Source of the DNA: UBA965 sp046303375 | Lineage (GTDB): Bacteria > Chloroflexota > Chloroflexia > Chloroflexales > Roseiflexaceae | Length of the DNA stretch: 6,847 nt | Reading direction: 5' to 3' | NCBI GenBank assembly: GCA_046303375.1 | Contig: JBKCGB010000068.1 | Coordinates: 1-6,847, forward strand | Shown here: piece after piece, positions 1-6,186 of the stretch | Numbering within the stretch: position 1 is the stretch's first letter | Layout of the letters: the number at the start of each line of letters is the position of its first letter | The notes under the pieces: generated by a model | The model's input: the letters and a program-made list of their open reading frames with translations, nothing else | Databases searched by the model: none | What the model was told of the DNA's origin: nothing | Program-made: the position numbers and the translations under genes

Positions 1-280
1 TGGCGACACAATGCGGGCACAACGGCGAGGGGTGAGCAGGGTCACAGTTGTAAGGGCAGCCCACCACCATGCGCACCTGTGGCAACATATCGGCGAGTGC
101 CCGCACTGCGGTACTTTTGGCCGTGCCACGGTGCCCCATGATCATCACGCCACCAATGGTGGGGTCGGTGACACACAAGGCGAGTGCGAGCTTCAACTCG
201 TGTTGACCGACTATCGCAGTAAACGGGAACACGTGATGGTGTGTCATCACCTCTTTGGCATCGTTGTTGTCGTGCGACAT
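1..280 (-). CDS. bchI: Magnesium chelatase subunit I (BchI), N-terminal part, cut by the window edge
   Basis: This is the AAA+ ATPase subunit of Mg-protoporphyrin IX chelatase. With BchD it powers Mg2+ insertion by BchH, the first committed step of bacteriochlorophyll synthesis, in the cytoplasm. Ninety-three codons are visible and the gene runs off the left edge. Seen: residues 18-48 give the hallmark start FPFTAIVGQ, then a stretch ending GGVMIMG. The Walker A loop GHRGTAKST is at 49-57, followed by AVRALADMLP, and then a Cys-containing segment with C75, C79, C88 and C91. The Walker A has Ala where many BchI/ChlI proteins have Gly before the Lys. The start at 280 is chosen because AAAGGA (289-294) lies 8 nt upstream. 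The gene follows the methyltransferase by 22 nt, so it is most likely the third gene of the photosynthesis operon. A related cobalt chelatase-type ATPase is a less likely alternative, because the transporter next door is photosynthetic. Confidence 0.9.
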   Translation of the reverse strand, partial: MSHDNNDAKEVMTHHHVFPFTAIVGQHELKLALALCVTDPTIGGVMIMGHRGTAKSTAVRALADMLPQVRMVVGCPYNCDPAHPSPLCPHCVA

Positions 281-302
281 ACGTCGCGTCCTTTCGTCGT
301 AA

Positions 303-1091
303 TTAGGCTGCATCCGCTGCAGCATGGTCGATTGTCATCGGGGTAATCACAAAGCGGCGCTCGTATGGGTGCGGCGCTTGCATATCTGGCCAGGTGTGTG
401 CAGCCCATGCTTCCACCTGTGTGAGTGTGGCGTCGAGCAAGGCAGGCTCAATAGCCCATGTTTCCGGGTCATTGCGTGCACGCATACTCGCGATGACATC
501 TGCGGGTGCGGCGGCATCCTGCCAGGTGGCACCGATAACGTCGGCGTGTGCGGTTGCGCCAAGGCGGCTCAAAAACTGCTGACGCGCCGCTCCTATGCCT
601 GGCGGACGAATTCCCGGCGATAACGCCATGATCACTTCACGCATTTTGGTGCGGATACGCATGCTACACGCACTCGGGTCACTCCAGTCACGTCCCTCAA
701 TAAACCAGCCGCCGCGCCGGAGCACACGCGCACATTCACGCATCGCCAAGCGCCAATCACTGGCGTGGTGGAGTACATGCACGGCTAGCACCGCATCAAA
801 ACTAGCATCCGCGAAGGGCAACGCCATCATGTCTGCGAGCGCCAGTTGGGGCAACTGGCGCGCTTGCGCCACCTGCAACATGCTCGTGGAAATATCGATG
901 CCGACGACGTCGCCCCCTGCCTGCATCACGGGGTGTGCGATACGCCCCGTCCCAATACCGATCTCGAGGAAGCACTGCCCCGCACCGACCAATTCCACCA
1001 GCGCCCGCCCGACCGCCTGCGAGACAGCGGGCGTGTGCAAATGCAAATCATCGTAGTGTGATGCCACCTGTTGGAAGTCAAATTTGGCCAT
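303..1091 (-). CDS. Class I SAM-dependent methyltransferase in the bch/pucC operon, substrate unknown
   Basis: This 262-residue soluble protein has a Rossmann-type SAM-binding fold (Methyltransf_11/UbiE-like). Seen: motif I LEIGIGTGRIA at 42-52, acidic residue D66 at the end of strand 2 (VVGIDIS) for the SAM ribose, ADMMALPF at 86-93, and the post-motif FDAVLAVHVLHH at 98-109. ECARVLRRGGWFIEG follows at 119-133. The C-terminal 120 residues carry no motif I recognise and probably form the substrate cap. It does not look like BchM by motif, and BchQ/BchR are radical SAM enzymes, so none of those names is given. It sits 14 nt after the PucC-like gene and 22 nt before bchI, which makes a role in bacteriochlorophyll, quinone or carotenoid methylation plausible, but that is inference from position. 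The start at 1091 has a G-run (1098-1104) 6 nt upstream as ribosome-binding site. Confidence 0.85.
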   Translation of the reverse strand: MAKFDFQQVASHYDDLHLHTPAVSQAVGRALVELVGAGQCFLEIGIGTGRIAHPVMQAGGDVVGIDISTSMLQVAQARQLPQLALADMMALPFADASFDAVLAVHVLHHASDWRLAMRECARVLRRGGWFIEGRDWSDPSACSMRIRTKMREVIMALSPGIRPPGIGAARQQFLSRLGATAHADVIGATWQDAAAPADVIASMRARNDPETWAIEPALLDATLTQVEAWAAHTWPDMQAPHPYERRFVITPMTIDHAAADAA

Positions 1092-1105
1092 GACATGCCC
1101 CCCCG

Positions 1106-2473
1106 TTACGCGCCGGCGCCTTGCTCCATGGCGCGGGTGAGGTCGGCACGTGACAAGCTGCGGAACTGCTGAATATCGACGCTGCGCAATACGGCCACAC
1201 CCACCACCATCAACACGACTTCTAACCCAAAAATCGCCGTATATCCGATGGCAGGTGACAACACACCCGATTCGATCAACAGCGTCTTAAGCGTACCACT
1301 AGCAAACGATGAAACGCCCATGCCAAAGGCTTGTGCCATGCCCCATATCCCCATGTACAGACCGGTTGATCCCTCGACTGTCATATCCATCATCATCGAC
1401 AAGGCACCCACGTTGTAGAAGCCGGTAAAGACCCCCATGATGATCAGTGCTGGCATCAGCAAGCTCTGCATACCCGTCAGTGCAGTCATCGTCAGCAGTC
1501 CTAGGCCAAAAGCGGTACCGAATCCCCCAATCAGACCAATCAGTTTTTTGGGAATGCTGGTCACACTGCTCAAAATCCCCATCAAGAGCATGCCACCAAG
1601 CACGCCACCACCCCACGTTGAGCTAAACATGGAGGTCTGTTTAATGGTCATGCCAAAGACTTCGGCACCAAAGACTTCGAGAATGGCATCTTGGAGAAAG
1701 ATGCCCACAATCGAGAAAAAGACGAAACCAAAAAAAGCCCGGACTTGGGTATTGGTACGAATCAGTGTATACGCCACGCTCAAGGCCTGCAGTGGTGACA
1801 CGCGCGCAGTAGCAGAGGTGGCCGCGAGTGCGTGTAAATCAGCTTTCGTACGCCGTTTTTCTATGCCGAGAATTGGAAGCATTGCACACATGACGACCAC
1901 GGGAGTCATGCGGTAGAGCGATTGCATTTCGGCAAACACAAACTGCTCACTGACTGAGACTTTGATGAAAATAGCCGCAGCAATGGCACTGATAATGGTG
2001 AATGTCCACACCACTGCCACCACGATGCCTCGTGTCTTTTCATCGGTGACTTCCGCAATCAAGGCGTGATGTGAATCCCCTGTGGCTGCAATCCCTATAC
2101 CAAAGAGGAAGAGCAAACCAAACCCCGCCACAAAAGCCCATGTCTGGCCTTGCCCCATGGCTGCTGCCACATCGGGCAAAAAGACGAATGTCAGACTGGC
2201 GATTAGACTGCCAATGATGAAATAGGGGGTACGCCGATAGCCAAAAATCGGGTATCGATCAGCCATCCGCCCAAACACCACTTGGAATGGCGATAAAAAG
2301 TGGTGCATGCCAATCATCATGGTGATGACGACAGCCACCACACCGAGCTCGACGATTGAGACCCGATTGAAATGACTAGTCAGGATGGCAAACATCCACC
2401 CTGCTCCGATTTTGGGTAATGCGAGGCGGAGCGTGTTGGTCACCCCAGCAAAGACACGTGTTACTGCACTCAT
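1106..2473 (-). CDS. PucC/LhaA (BCD) family MFS protein, bacteriochlorophyll-antenna assembly
   Basis: This 455-residue polytopic inner-membrane protein belongs to the PUCC/BCD branch of the major facilitator superfamily. Members (PucC, LhaA, Bch2/ORF428) help insert pigment or assemble light-harvesting complexes. Seen: the family signature NRVSIVELGV at 36-45, FGYRRTPYFIIGS at 77-89, the TGDSHHALIAEVTDEKTRG loop at 131-149, and the strongly diagnostic QDAILEVFGAEVFG at 261-274 followed by WGGG at 287-290. LYMGIWGMAQAFG at 372-384 also fits. Many hydrophobic spans suit the usual 12 helices. The first possible start is a GTG at 2494, but GGAGG at 2479-2483 lies 5 nt before the ATG at 2473 and only 2 nt before the ATG at 2476, so 2473 is preferred. 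It is the first gene of the operon and has its own promoter. Whether it serves the reaction-centre/B808-866 antenna or the chlorosome cannot be told from sequence. Confidence 0.9.
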   Translation of the reverse strand: MSAVTRVFAGVTNTLRLALPKIGAGWMFAILTSHFNRVSIVELGVVAVVITMMIGMHHFLSPFQVVFGRMADRYPIFGYRRTPYFIIGSLIASLTFVFLPDVAAAMGQGQTWAFVAGFGLLFLFGIGIAATGDSHHALIAEVTDEKTRGIVVAVVWTFTIISAIAAAIFIKVSVSEQFVFAEMQSLYRMTPVVVMCAMLPILGIEKRRTKADLHALAATSATARVSPLQALSVAYTLIRTNTQVRAFFGFVFFSIVGIFLQDAILEVFGAEVFGMTIKQTSMFSSTWGGGVLGGMLLMGILSSVTSIPKKLIGLIGGFGTAFGLGLLTMTALTGMQSLLMPALIIMGVFTGFYNVGALSMMMDMTVEGSTGLYMGIWGMAQAFGMGVSSFASGTLKTLLIESGVLSPAIGYTAIFGLEVVLMVVGVAVLRSVDIQQFRSLSRADLTRAMEQGAGA

Positions 2474-2478
2474 CATAT

Positions 2479-2483
2479 CCTCC
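2479..2483 (-). promoter_or_regulatory. Ribosome-binding site fixing the start of the PucC-like gene
   Basis: A perfect GGAGG lies 5 nt before the ATG at 2473 and 2 nt before the overlapping in-frame ATG at 2476. It falls inside the reading frame that would begin at the GTG at 2494, so the longer 462-residue version is unlikely. Confidence 0.75.
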
Positions 2484-2566
2484 GTAGTCAGCACTATGCA
2501 CTACCAGGGGCGTCACATTCGGCGCAATTGAAGCAATGATATGTAGTGCGGAGTCGTTACAACCCG

Positions 2567-2594
2567 AGTATAGCACGCGCATTTTCGCATTCAA
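2567..2594 (-). promoter_or_regulatory. Sigma-70-type promoter of the pucC-like/methyltransferase/bchI operon
   Basis: On the minus strand, TTGAAT (2594-2589) is followed after 16 nt by TATACT (2572-2567). The TGC just before the -10 box makes an extended -10 element. It lies between the terminator of the upstream operon and the PucC-like gene, leaving a leader of roughly 85-90 nt. It is the only convincing -35/-10 pair I find in this gap. A weaker TATAAC lies further upstream without a good -35 partner. Confidence 0.7.
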
Positions 2595-2600
2595 ATGCGC
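2577..2600. promoter_or_regulatory. Inverted repeat over the -35 region, candidate operator
   Basis: The arms GCGCATTT (2577-2584) and AAATGCGC (2593-2600) are exact reverse complements separated by 8 nt. The spacer itself holds a third copy of the core, TCGCATTC, at 2585-2592. The element spans the -35 box and most of the promoter spacer, so a dimeric regulator bound here would block RNA polymerase. The spacing of the arms is about one helical turn and a half between centres. It is not a terminator, as no T-run follows on either strand. The regulator is unknown, and the site does not match the TGT-N12-ACA pattern of PpsR/CrtJ. Confidence 0.5.
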
Positions 2601-2643
2601 TAAATCGCACAATTTCCGTATGAAAGTTATACATTATCTCTAC

Positions 2644-2680
2644 AAAAAAACGCAGGGCCGGCGATTGCCATCCCTGCGTT
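2644..2680 (-). terminator. Intrinsic terminator after the M24 peptidase gene
   Basis: Reading leftward, a 9-bp stem AACGCAGGG/CCCTGCGTT (2672-2680 with 2649-2657) closes a 14-nt loop and runs into seven T residues (2650-2644). It begins 16 nt past the peptidase stop codon and cleanly separates the lysM-adk-peptidase unit from the photosynthesis unit. Confidence 0.88.
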
Positions 2681-2696
2681 ACCCTACCAATCGCAC

Positions 2697-3878
2697 TTAA
2701 ATCATGCGCATTTCGGTCTGTTCGTTGGACAAAAAGACGACGCCATTTTCGGTGACCAGTACGTCTTCTTCGAGCCCCACATAACCAGCAGAGGTAATCA
2801 CCCCCAGCTCGAGCGTATAGATGTTGCCCACCTCGACAATCATGTCGGGTGTATTGCCGTAGCGCTCCCACCGTGGTCCCAACAACGGGCCGCCGTCATG
2901 GCAGGCTTTGCCGAGCCCATGCCCAAAGGCATGCATATACTCAGGGTAGCCGGCATCCACGATGACGTCACGGGCAACCTGGTCGACTTCGTGTCCTTTG
3001 ACACCGGGACGCAGCGCTTTGGCACCCTCACGGATGGCCTGACGCACCGTATCAAAGGCACGTTGAATCTCCGCCGGCAGCGTGGTCTCACCCGGGCGGC
3101 GCACATACCACAGGCGTTGGATGTCAGAGCAATACCCGTCTTGCTGTACACCTAGGTCGATGTGCACGATGTGCCCGGGGGCAATATGGATGTCGGCACT
3201 CGGTACACCATGGCCAACGGCGGAATCAGGACCGCTATTCACGATGGGACAGCCGTCCCAGGCCCAGGCTGCAGGTAACCCACGACGTTTGAATTCGCCG
3301 TGAATGAAATCACCGATGTCTTTTTCGCTGCGACCGACCTGAATCTGGGCAGTCACCATGTTAACGATTTCTTCGGTGGTATCAATGGCTGCTTTGATAC
3401 GTGCAATTTCGCCGGCAGTTTTACGGGCACGCAGGGCACTGAGGAGCGGACCAGCACTCACCAAGCGATCAGCAAATGGTGTACCTTTGAGGATATTCTG
3501 CAGCATCAGGTACATACCAACAGTCAAGCCGTCGCTGGTTTTGTCGTCGATGCTGTAGTTGAGCCCAATGGTACGTGGGTTGAGTGCAGTCAGCTGAGCA
3601 ATCAGGGTTTCAGAGATACCAGCATCGTAGCTGATGACGGTGGGGAAGACCCCATAGGCATCGACGCTCGGCACGTCGTAGCGCCCCACAATGGCGATCC
3701 GTTGCCCATTTTTGGCAAAAATAAATGCAGAAGGCCAGGTCACATTGCTGCCGATGGCAAGCTCAATGCCTGGATCCGGTGAGACGACCGTTTCACGGGC
3801 AAACGTCAGCCAACAGTCGAGGTCGAACTCGTGGAGCAATTTGCTGGCTTGGTCCGCTTTTTCTTGGTAAATAGACAT
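2697..3878 (-). CDS. M24 family metallopeptidase, Xaa-Pro aminopeptidase/dipeptidase type
   Basis: This 393-residue cytoplasmic enzyme has the pita-bread fold and would cleave the bond before proline using a dinuclear metal centre. Seen: an N-terminal creatinase-like domain (about 1-150), then the catalytic domain. All five expected metal ligands can be placed: D241 (HIDLG), D252 (YCSDIQR), H320 (HAFGHGLG), E357 (TLELG) and E370 (GLEED). H223 in VGHGVP matches the conserved substrate-binding His. Two departures from the family consensus are visible: TLELG in place of T-x-EPG, and GLEED where the common form is R-x-ED. Length is normal. The start has AGGAGGAG 8 nt upstream. It follows adk by 33 nt and ends the operon at a strong terminator. 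Methionine aminopeptidase, a relative often linked to adk, is unlikely because of the large N-terminal domain. Creatinase-like or Xaa-Pro specificity cannot be separated by eye. Confidence 0.88.
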   Translation of the reverse strand: MSIYQEKADQASKLLHEFDLDCWLTFARETVVSPDPGIELAIGSNVTWPSAFIFAKNGQRIAIVGRYDVPSVDAYGVFPTVISYDAGISETLIAQLTALNPRTIGLNYSIDDKTSDGLTVGMYLMLQNILKGTPFADRLVSAGPLLSALRARKTAGEIARIKAAIDTTEEIVNMVTAQIQVGRSEKDIGDFIHGEFKRRGLPAAWAWDGCPIVNSGPDSAVGHGVPSADIHIAPGHIVHIDLGVQQDGYCSDIQRLWYVRRPGETTLPAEIQRAFDTVRQAIREGAKALRPGVKGHEVDQVARDVIVDAGYPEYMHAFGHGLGKACHDGGPLLGPRWERYGNTPDMIVEVGNIYTLELGVITSAGYVGLEEDVLVTENGVVFLSNEQTEMRMI

Positions 3879-3911
3879 GCGTACATCTCCTCCTACATAA
3901 ACTGGTCAAAT

Positions 3912-4580
3912 CTACTGAATCCGTTCAATCAACGTCAAGAGTGCCTGCGCAATGCTCGCCGCATTGCCATTGGCATCGACGTTGTGGAGCATGCGCTGTT
4001 GCGCAAAAAACGCAATCAGCGGGGCAGTGGTTTGGTGATAGACTGCCACACGGTGCAAGACGATGTCTGGTGCGTCATCAGGGCGCATCTCGAGCGTGCC
4101 ACCACGCGCCGCACATTCAGCGAGCGCGGCCGCGTCATCCACATGCACGGGGAATGTTTCGCTGGCAGTTTTGCACATGCGTCGCCCACTCAAGCGTTTG
4201 ACAACCACCTCATCGGCGATATCCAGCAGTACCACACCCGTCAAGGAGCGCTGATACTGCGCCAGAAACGTGGGCAAATACTCGGCCTGCGACAGGGTGC
4301 GTGGGTAGCCATCGAGTACCAGATTGTGCTGTGGATCACGGCTCGCCAGAAAGGCACCGAGCACCCGATGCATGACTTCGTCACTGACCAGATTGCCGTT
4401 ATCAATCATGGATTTAATGTGTTGACCGAGTGGTGAATCTGTGGCGATTTCTTGGCGGAGTAGGGCTCCCGTCGAAACCACATCACACGGCATAATACGA
4501 CACAACTCATGCGCTACGGTACTTTTCCCTGCACCGGGTGGACCAAGCAACACCACAAGCGCCCCATGGACAACTGCCAT
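3912..4580 (-). CDS. adk: Adenylate kinase with a degenerate zinc LID
   Basis: This 222-residue cytoplasmic nucleoside monophosphate kinase would catalyse ATP + AMP = 2 ADP. Seen: P-loop GPPGAGKST at 13-21, AMP-binding VSTGALLRQEI at 35-45, VSDEVM at 65-70, DGYPRTLSQAEYL at 90-102 (Tyr where GFPRT is usual), KRLSGRR at 128-134, and RPDDAPDIVLHRVAVYHQTTAPLI at 166-189, equivalent to the R-x-DD...R...Y motif. The LID region of long-form enzymes normally has two Cys pairs that bind zinc. Here only C136 and C156 remain, in MCKTASETFPV and ECAARGG, so zinc binding is probably lost or weak. The start has AAGGA 6 nt upstream. The gene lies between a LysM lipoprotein and an M24 peptidase, not in the usual secY-adk-map ribosomal cluster, so it may be a second copy; that is inference. 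Another NMP-kinase specificity is possible but adk fits best. Confidence 0.88.
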   Translation of the reverse strand: MAVVHGALVVLLGPPGAGKSTVAHELCRIMPCDVVSTGALLRQEIATDSPLGQHIKSMIDNGNLVSDEVMHRVLGAFLASRDPQHNLVLDGYPRTLSQAEYLPTFLAQYQRSLTGVVLLDIADEVVVKRLSGRRMCKTASETFPVHVDDAAALAECAARGGTLEMRPDDAPDIVLHRVAVYHQTTAPLIAFFAQQRMLHNVDANGNAASIAQALLTLIERIQ

Positions 4581-4599
4581 GACACATCCTTGTCTATTG

Positions 4600-5052
4600 T
4601 TAGGGCGTCGCCGTTGCTTCGGGTGTAGGTGACACAGGAGTAGCCGTCGGGGTGTCTACATCGTTGGGGCCCATCGTTGGCGCAGGACGCGGGGTGCGAT
4701 CCACGAGTGATGGGATGATGAGCGCTTGCCCGACCTGCAACACAGCGGCATCAGTGAGCTGATTGGCCGCCATTAAGTCTTCAAGGTTGACTTCGAATTC
4801 CTCGGCAAGGGCGCTCAGGGTATCACCAGATTTGACGGTATACATGCCAGAAGGCGTGCCAGTTGGCACAATCGCCTCTGCATATGCAGTCACCGTCGCA
4901 TTGACATCGAGCGTGGGTGCAGGTGTGATGTACAGCACCGCAGGGACTGTTTCACGTGGTTGCAATGCATCAGTTGGAGCCGTACATGCACTTATGCATG
5001 CGCATACAATGACCCACTGTATCACACGGAAAACGCCAAGAAATTGCTGCAT
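4600..5052 (-). CDS. LysM-domain lipoprotein with Pro/Thr-rich tail
   Basis: This 150-residue secreted lipoprotein probably binds glycan at the cell surface. Seen: a signal peptide with hydrophobic core around 8-19 and a lipobox ISAC at 20-23, giving lipidation at C23. A linker follows, then one LysM module at about 70-114 (MYTVKSGDTLSALAEEF, ending GQALIIP), and a low-complexity tail rich in Pro, Thr and Ala (119-150, PTATPVSPTPEATATP). LysM modules bind N-acetylglucosamine polymers such as peptidoglycan. No catalytic domain is present, so the protein is an anchor or scaffold rather than a hydrolase. The start at 5052 has AGGGA upstream and is the first gene of its operon, 30 or so nt from the predicted transcription start. 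It is followed by adk after 19 nt, a pairing of surface protein and nucleotide enzyme with no obvious functional logic. Confidence 0.88.
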   Translation of the reverse strand: MQQFLGVFRVIQWVIVCACISACTAPTDALQPRETVPAVLYITPAPTLDVNATVTAYAEAIVPTGTPSGMYTVKSGDTLSALAEEFEVNLEDLMAANQLTDAAVLQVGQALIIPSLVDRTPRPAPTMGPNDVDTPTATPVSPTPEATATP

Positions 5053-5088
5053 ATAACGTCCCTACACACCGTCGCTTCATTGTGTCAC

Positions 5089-5094
5089 ATTATA
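5089..5094 (-). promoter_or_regulatory. Extended -10 promoter element for the lysM-adk-peptidase unit
   Basis: A perfect TATAAT preceded by TGG (extended -10, TG-N-TATAAT) reads leftward and overlaps the stop codon of the radical SAM gene. No strong -35 is present: TTGCTG at 5115-5110 would give a short 15-nt spacer and TTGGTT at 5119-5114 a long 19-nt one. The extended -10 could compensate. A transcript starting near 5082 would have a leader of about 30 nt before the LysM gene. Confidence 0.55.
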
Positions 5095-6169
5095 CCATAC
5101 GCGTGTTGTCAGCAACCAATCCTGCCTGCACCAGCAAGGGGTGAATGGTACTGTAGTGCGCATACGACGCAAAGGTCTGCCCATCCACATCGCTATTAGC
5201 CACCTGTGCAGCGAGTTGGGCCCCGTGGGCAGCCAACACACCCCGGCTGAGCATGCGATCGCGATATGCGAGCTGCAACAAGCAGATCTGCAGCGCTTGC
5301 CGTGCATCGACACGCGATACATAGCGGGCCGGTGGCAATGCCAGAGGCAGATGCAACATATCACACTGTTGCACAATGAATGCGTCACGCTCTTGACGGT
5401 ACGTGGCATCGATTTGAGCGCGGTCACGATAGATATCGCGCAAAAACGCTGGTGGATACTCACTGACACGTGTCATCGTATCAGCAATTCGTGTACGATG
5501 GCGCTGGTTGGGCATGACCAGATAATCCCAATACACGAAGTCTGCACCAGACATGGCAATCAATCCAAGCAACTGCGTAATCGCATAATCGGTATCGTTG
5601 AGATAGGGGATGAGGGGTTGCAATGCAACCCCCACTGGGATGCCGAGCTTTTTGAGCTGGTAAACCGTGTCGAGGCGGGCCATCGTGCTCTCACAGCGAT
5701 CTTCGAGGCGCTGTTGCACGGCCACCACGTGCGAGACCACACTCACAATGACCATTGCAAATGAGCGTTGCGCAATGTGCACGAGTAACTCTGCATCATC
5801 GAGTACGTGTTGACTTTTGGTCATGATGGTCACCGGTTGTGCGTATTCCGCCAAGACGCGTAGCACCGCACGGGTACGCCGATACTGCTGCTCGGCAGGT
5901 TGGTACGGATCACTTAATTCGGTTAATCCGACGACATGCTGGCGTGGCATAGATGCGAGTTCGCTGTGTGCTTTGTGTGCAATCTCGGCAACGAGGCGTA
6001 CACTTTCGTTGAGTGGGCGGGGTAGGCTCCACCCGCTACAATACGCACAACCAAACTCACACCCCTCGTAGATGTGTGTTGCATATGCGGCCATGGTGTG
6101 TGGGTTTGGTGTGGGGAGTGCCGCGCCAAAGAGCTCTGTCCGATTGGTATCGACGACAAAAATGGGCAT
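5090..6169 (-). CDS. SPL-like radical SAM protein (COG1533 type)
   Basis: This 359-residue cytoplasmic [4Fe-4S] enzyme would cleave SAM to a 5'-deoxyadenosyl radical. Seen: the cluster motif C37-x3-C41-x2-C44 in YEGCEFGCAYC. Next comes GLTELSDPYQPAEQQYRRTRAVL (81-103), the DPYQPxE signature of spore photoproduct lyase-like proteins. VTIMTKS is at 113-119, RLEDRCESTMARL at 154-166, and GIPVGVALQPLIPYLND at 176-192. These match the wider SPL-like family, not true spore photoproduct lyase, and the substrate of that wider family is unknown. The residue after the cluster is Ser44+1 (CSGW), where many members have CYA. The C-terminal 120 residues are Arg- and Ala-rich with no recognised domain. The start has AGGA about 8 nt upstream. 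The gene begins 17 nt after the NYN stop codon, so the two are probably co-transcribed, and no terminator follows it. Confidence 0.85.
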   Translation of the reverse strand: MPIFVVDTNRTELFGAALPTPNPHTMAAYATHIYEGCEFGCAYCSGWSLPRPLNESVRLVAEIAHKAHSELASMPRQHVVGLTELSDPYQPAEQQYRRTRAVLRVLAEYAQPVTIMTKSQHVLDDAELLVHIAQRSFAMVIVSVVSHVVAVQQRLEDRCESTMARLDTVYQLKKLGIPVGVALQPLIPYLNDTDYAITQLLGLIAMSGADFVYWDYLVMPNQRHRTRIADTMTRVSEYPPAFLRDIYRDRAQIDATYRQERDAFIVQQCDMLHLPLALPPARYVSRVDARQALQICLLQLAYRDRMLSRGVLAAHGAQLAAQVANSDVDGQTFASYAHYSTIHPLLVQAGLVADNTRMV

Positions 6170-6186
6170 GTATTGGTCCTGAATTG

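Noticed and set aside
11..346. Plus-strand open frame at the left edge
   Set aside because: It is antisense to the bchI start and the end of the methyltransferase; the minus strand encodes the recognisable BchI N-terminus.
2474..2494. GTG start for the PucC-like protein, 7 residues longer
   Set aside because: The best ribosome-binding site (GGAGG, 2479-2483) lies inside that extension and points to the ATG at 2473.
2601..2640. PpsR/CrtJ-like TGT-N12-ACA site upstream of the photosynthesis operon
   Set aside because: TGT and ACA triplets occur in the gap but not at the required spacing.
3831..4436. 201-codon open frame on the plus strand
   Set aside because: It is antisense to adk, whose P-loop and NMP-binding motifs are unambiguous, and it has no family features.
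5053..5089. Possible terminator after the radical SAM gene
   Set aside because: Only a weak ACAC/GTGT pairing is present and no T-run follows.
5141..5764. 207-codon open frame on the plus strand
   Set aside because: It lies fully antisense to the radical SAM gene, whose frame carries clear family motifs. The antisense translation has no recognisable domain.
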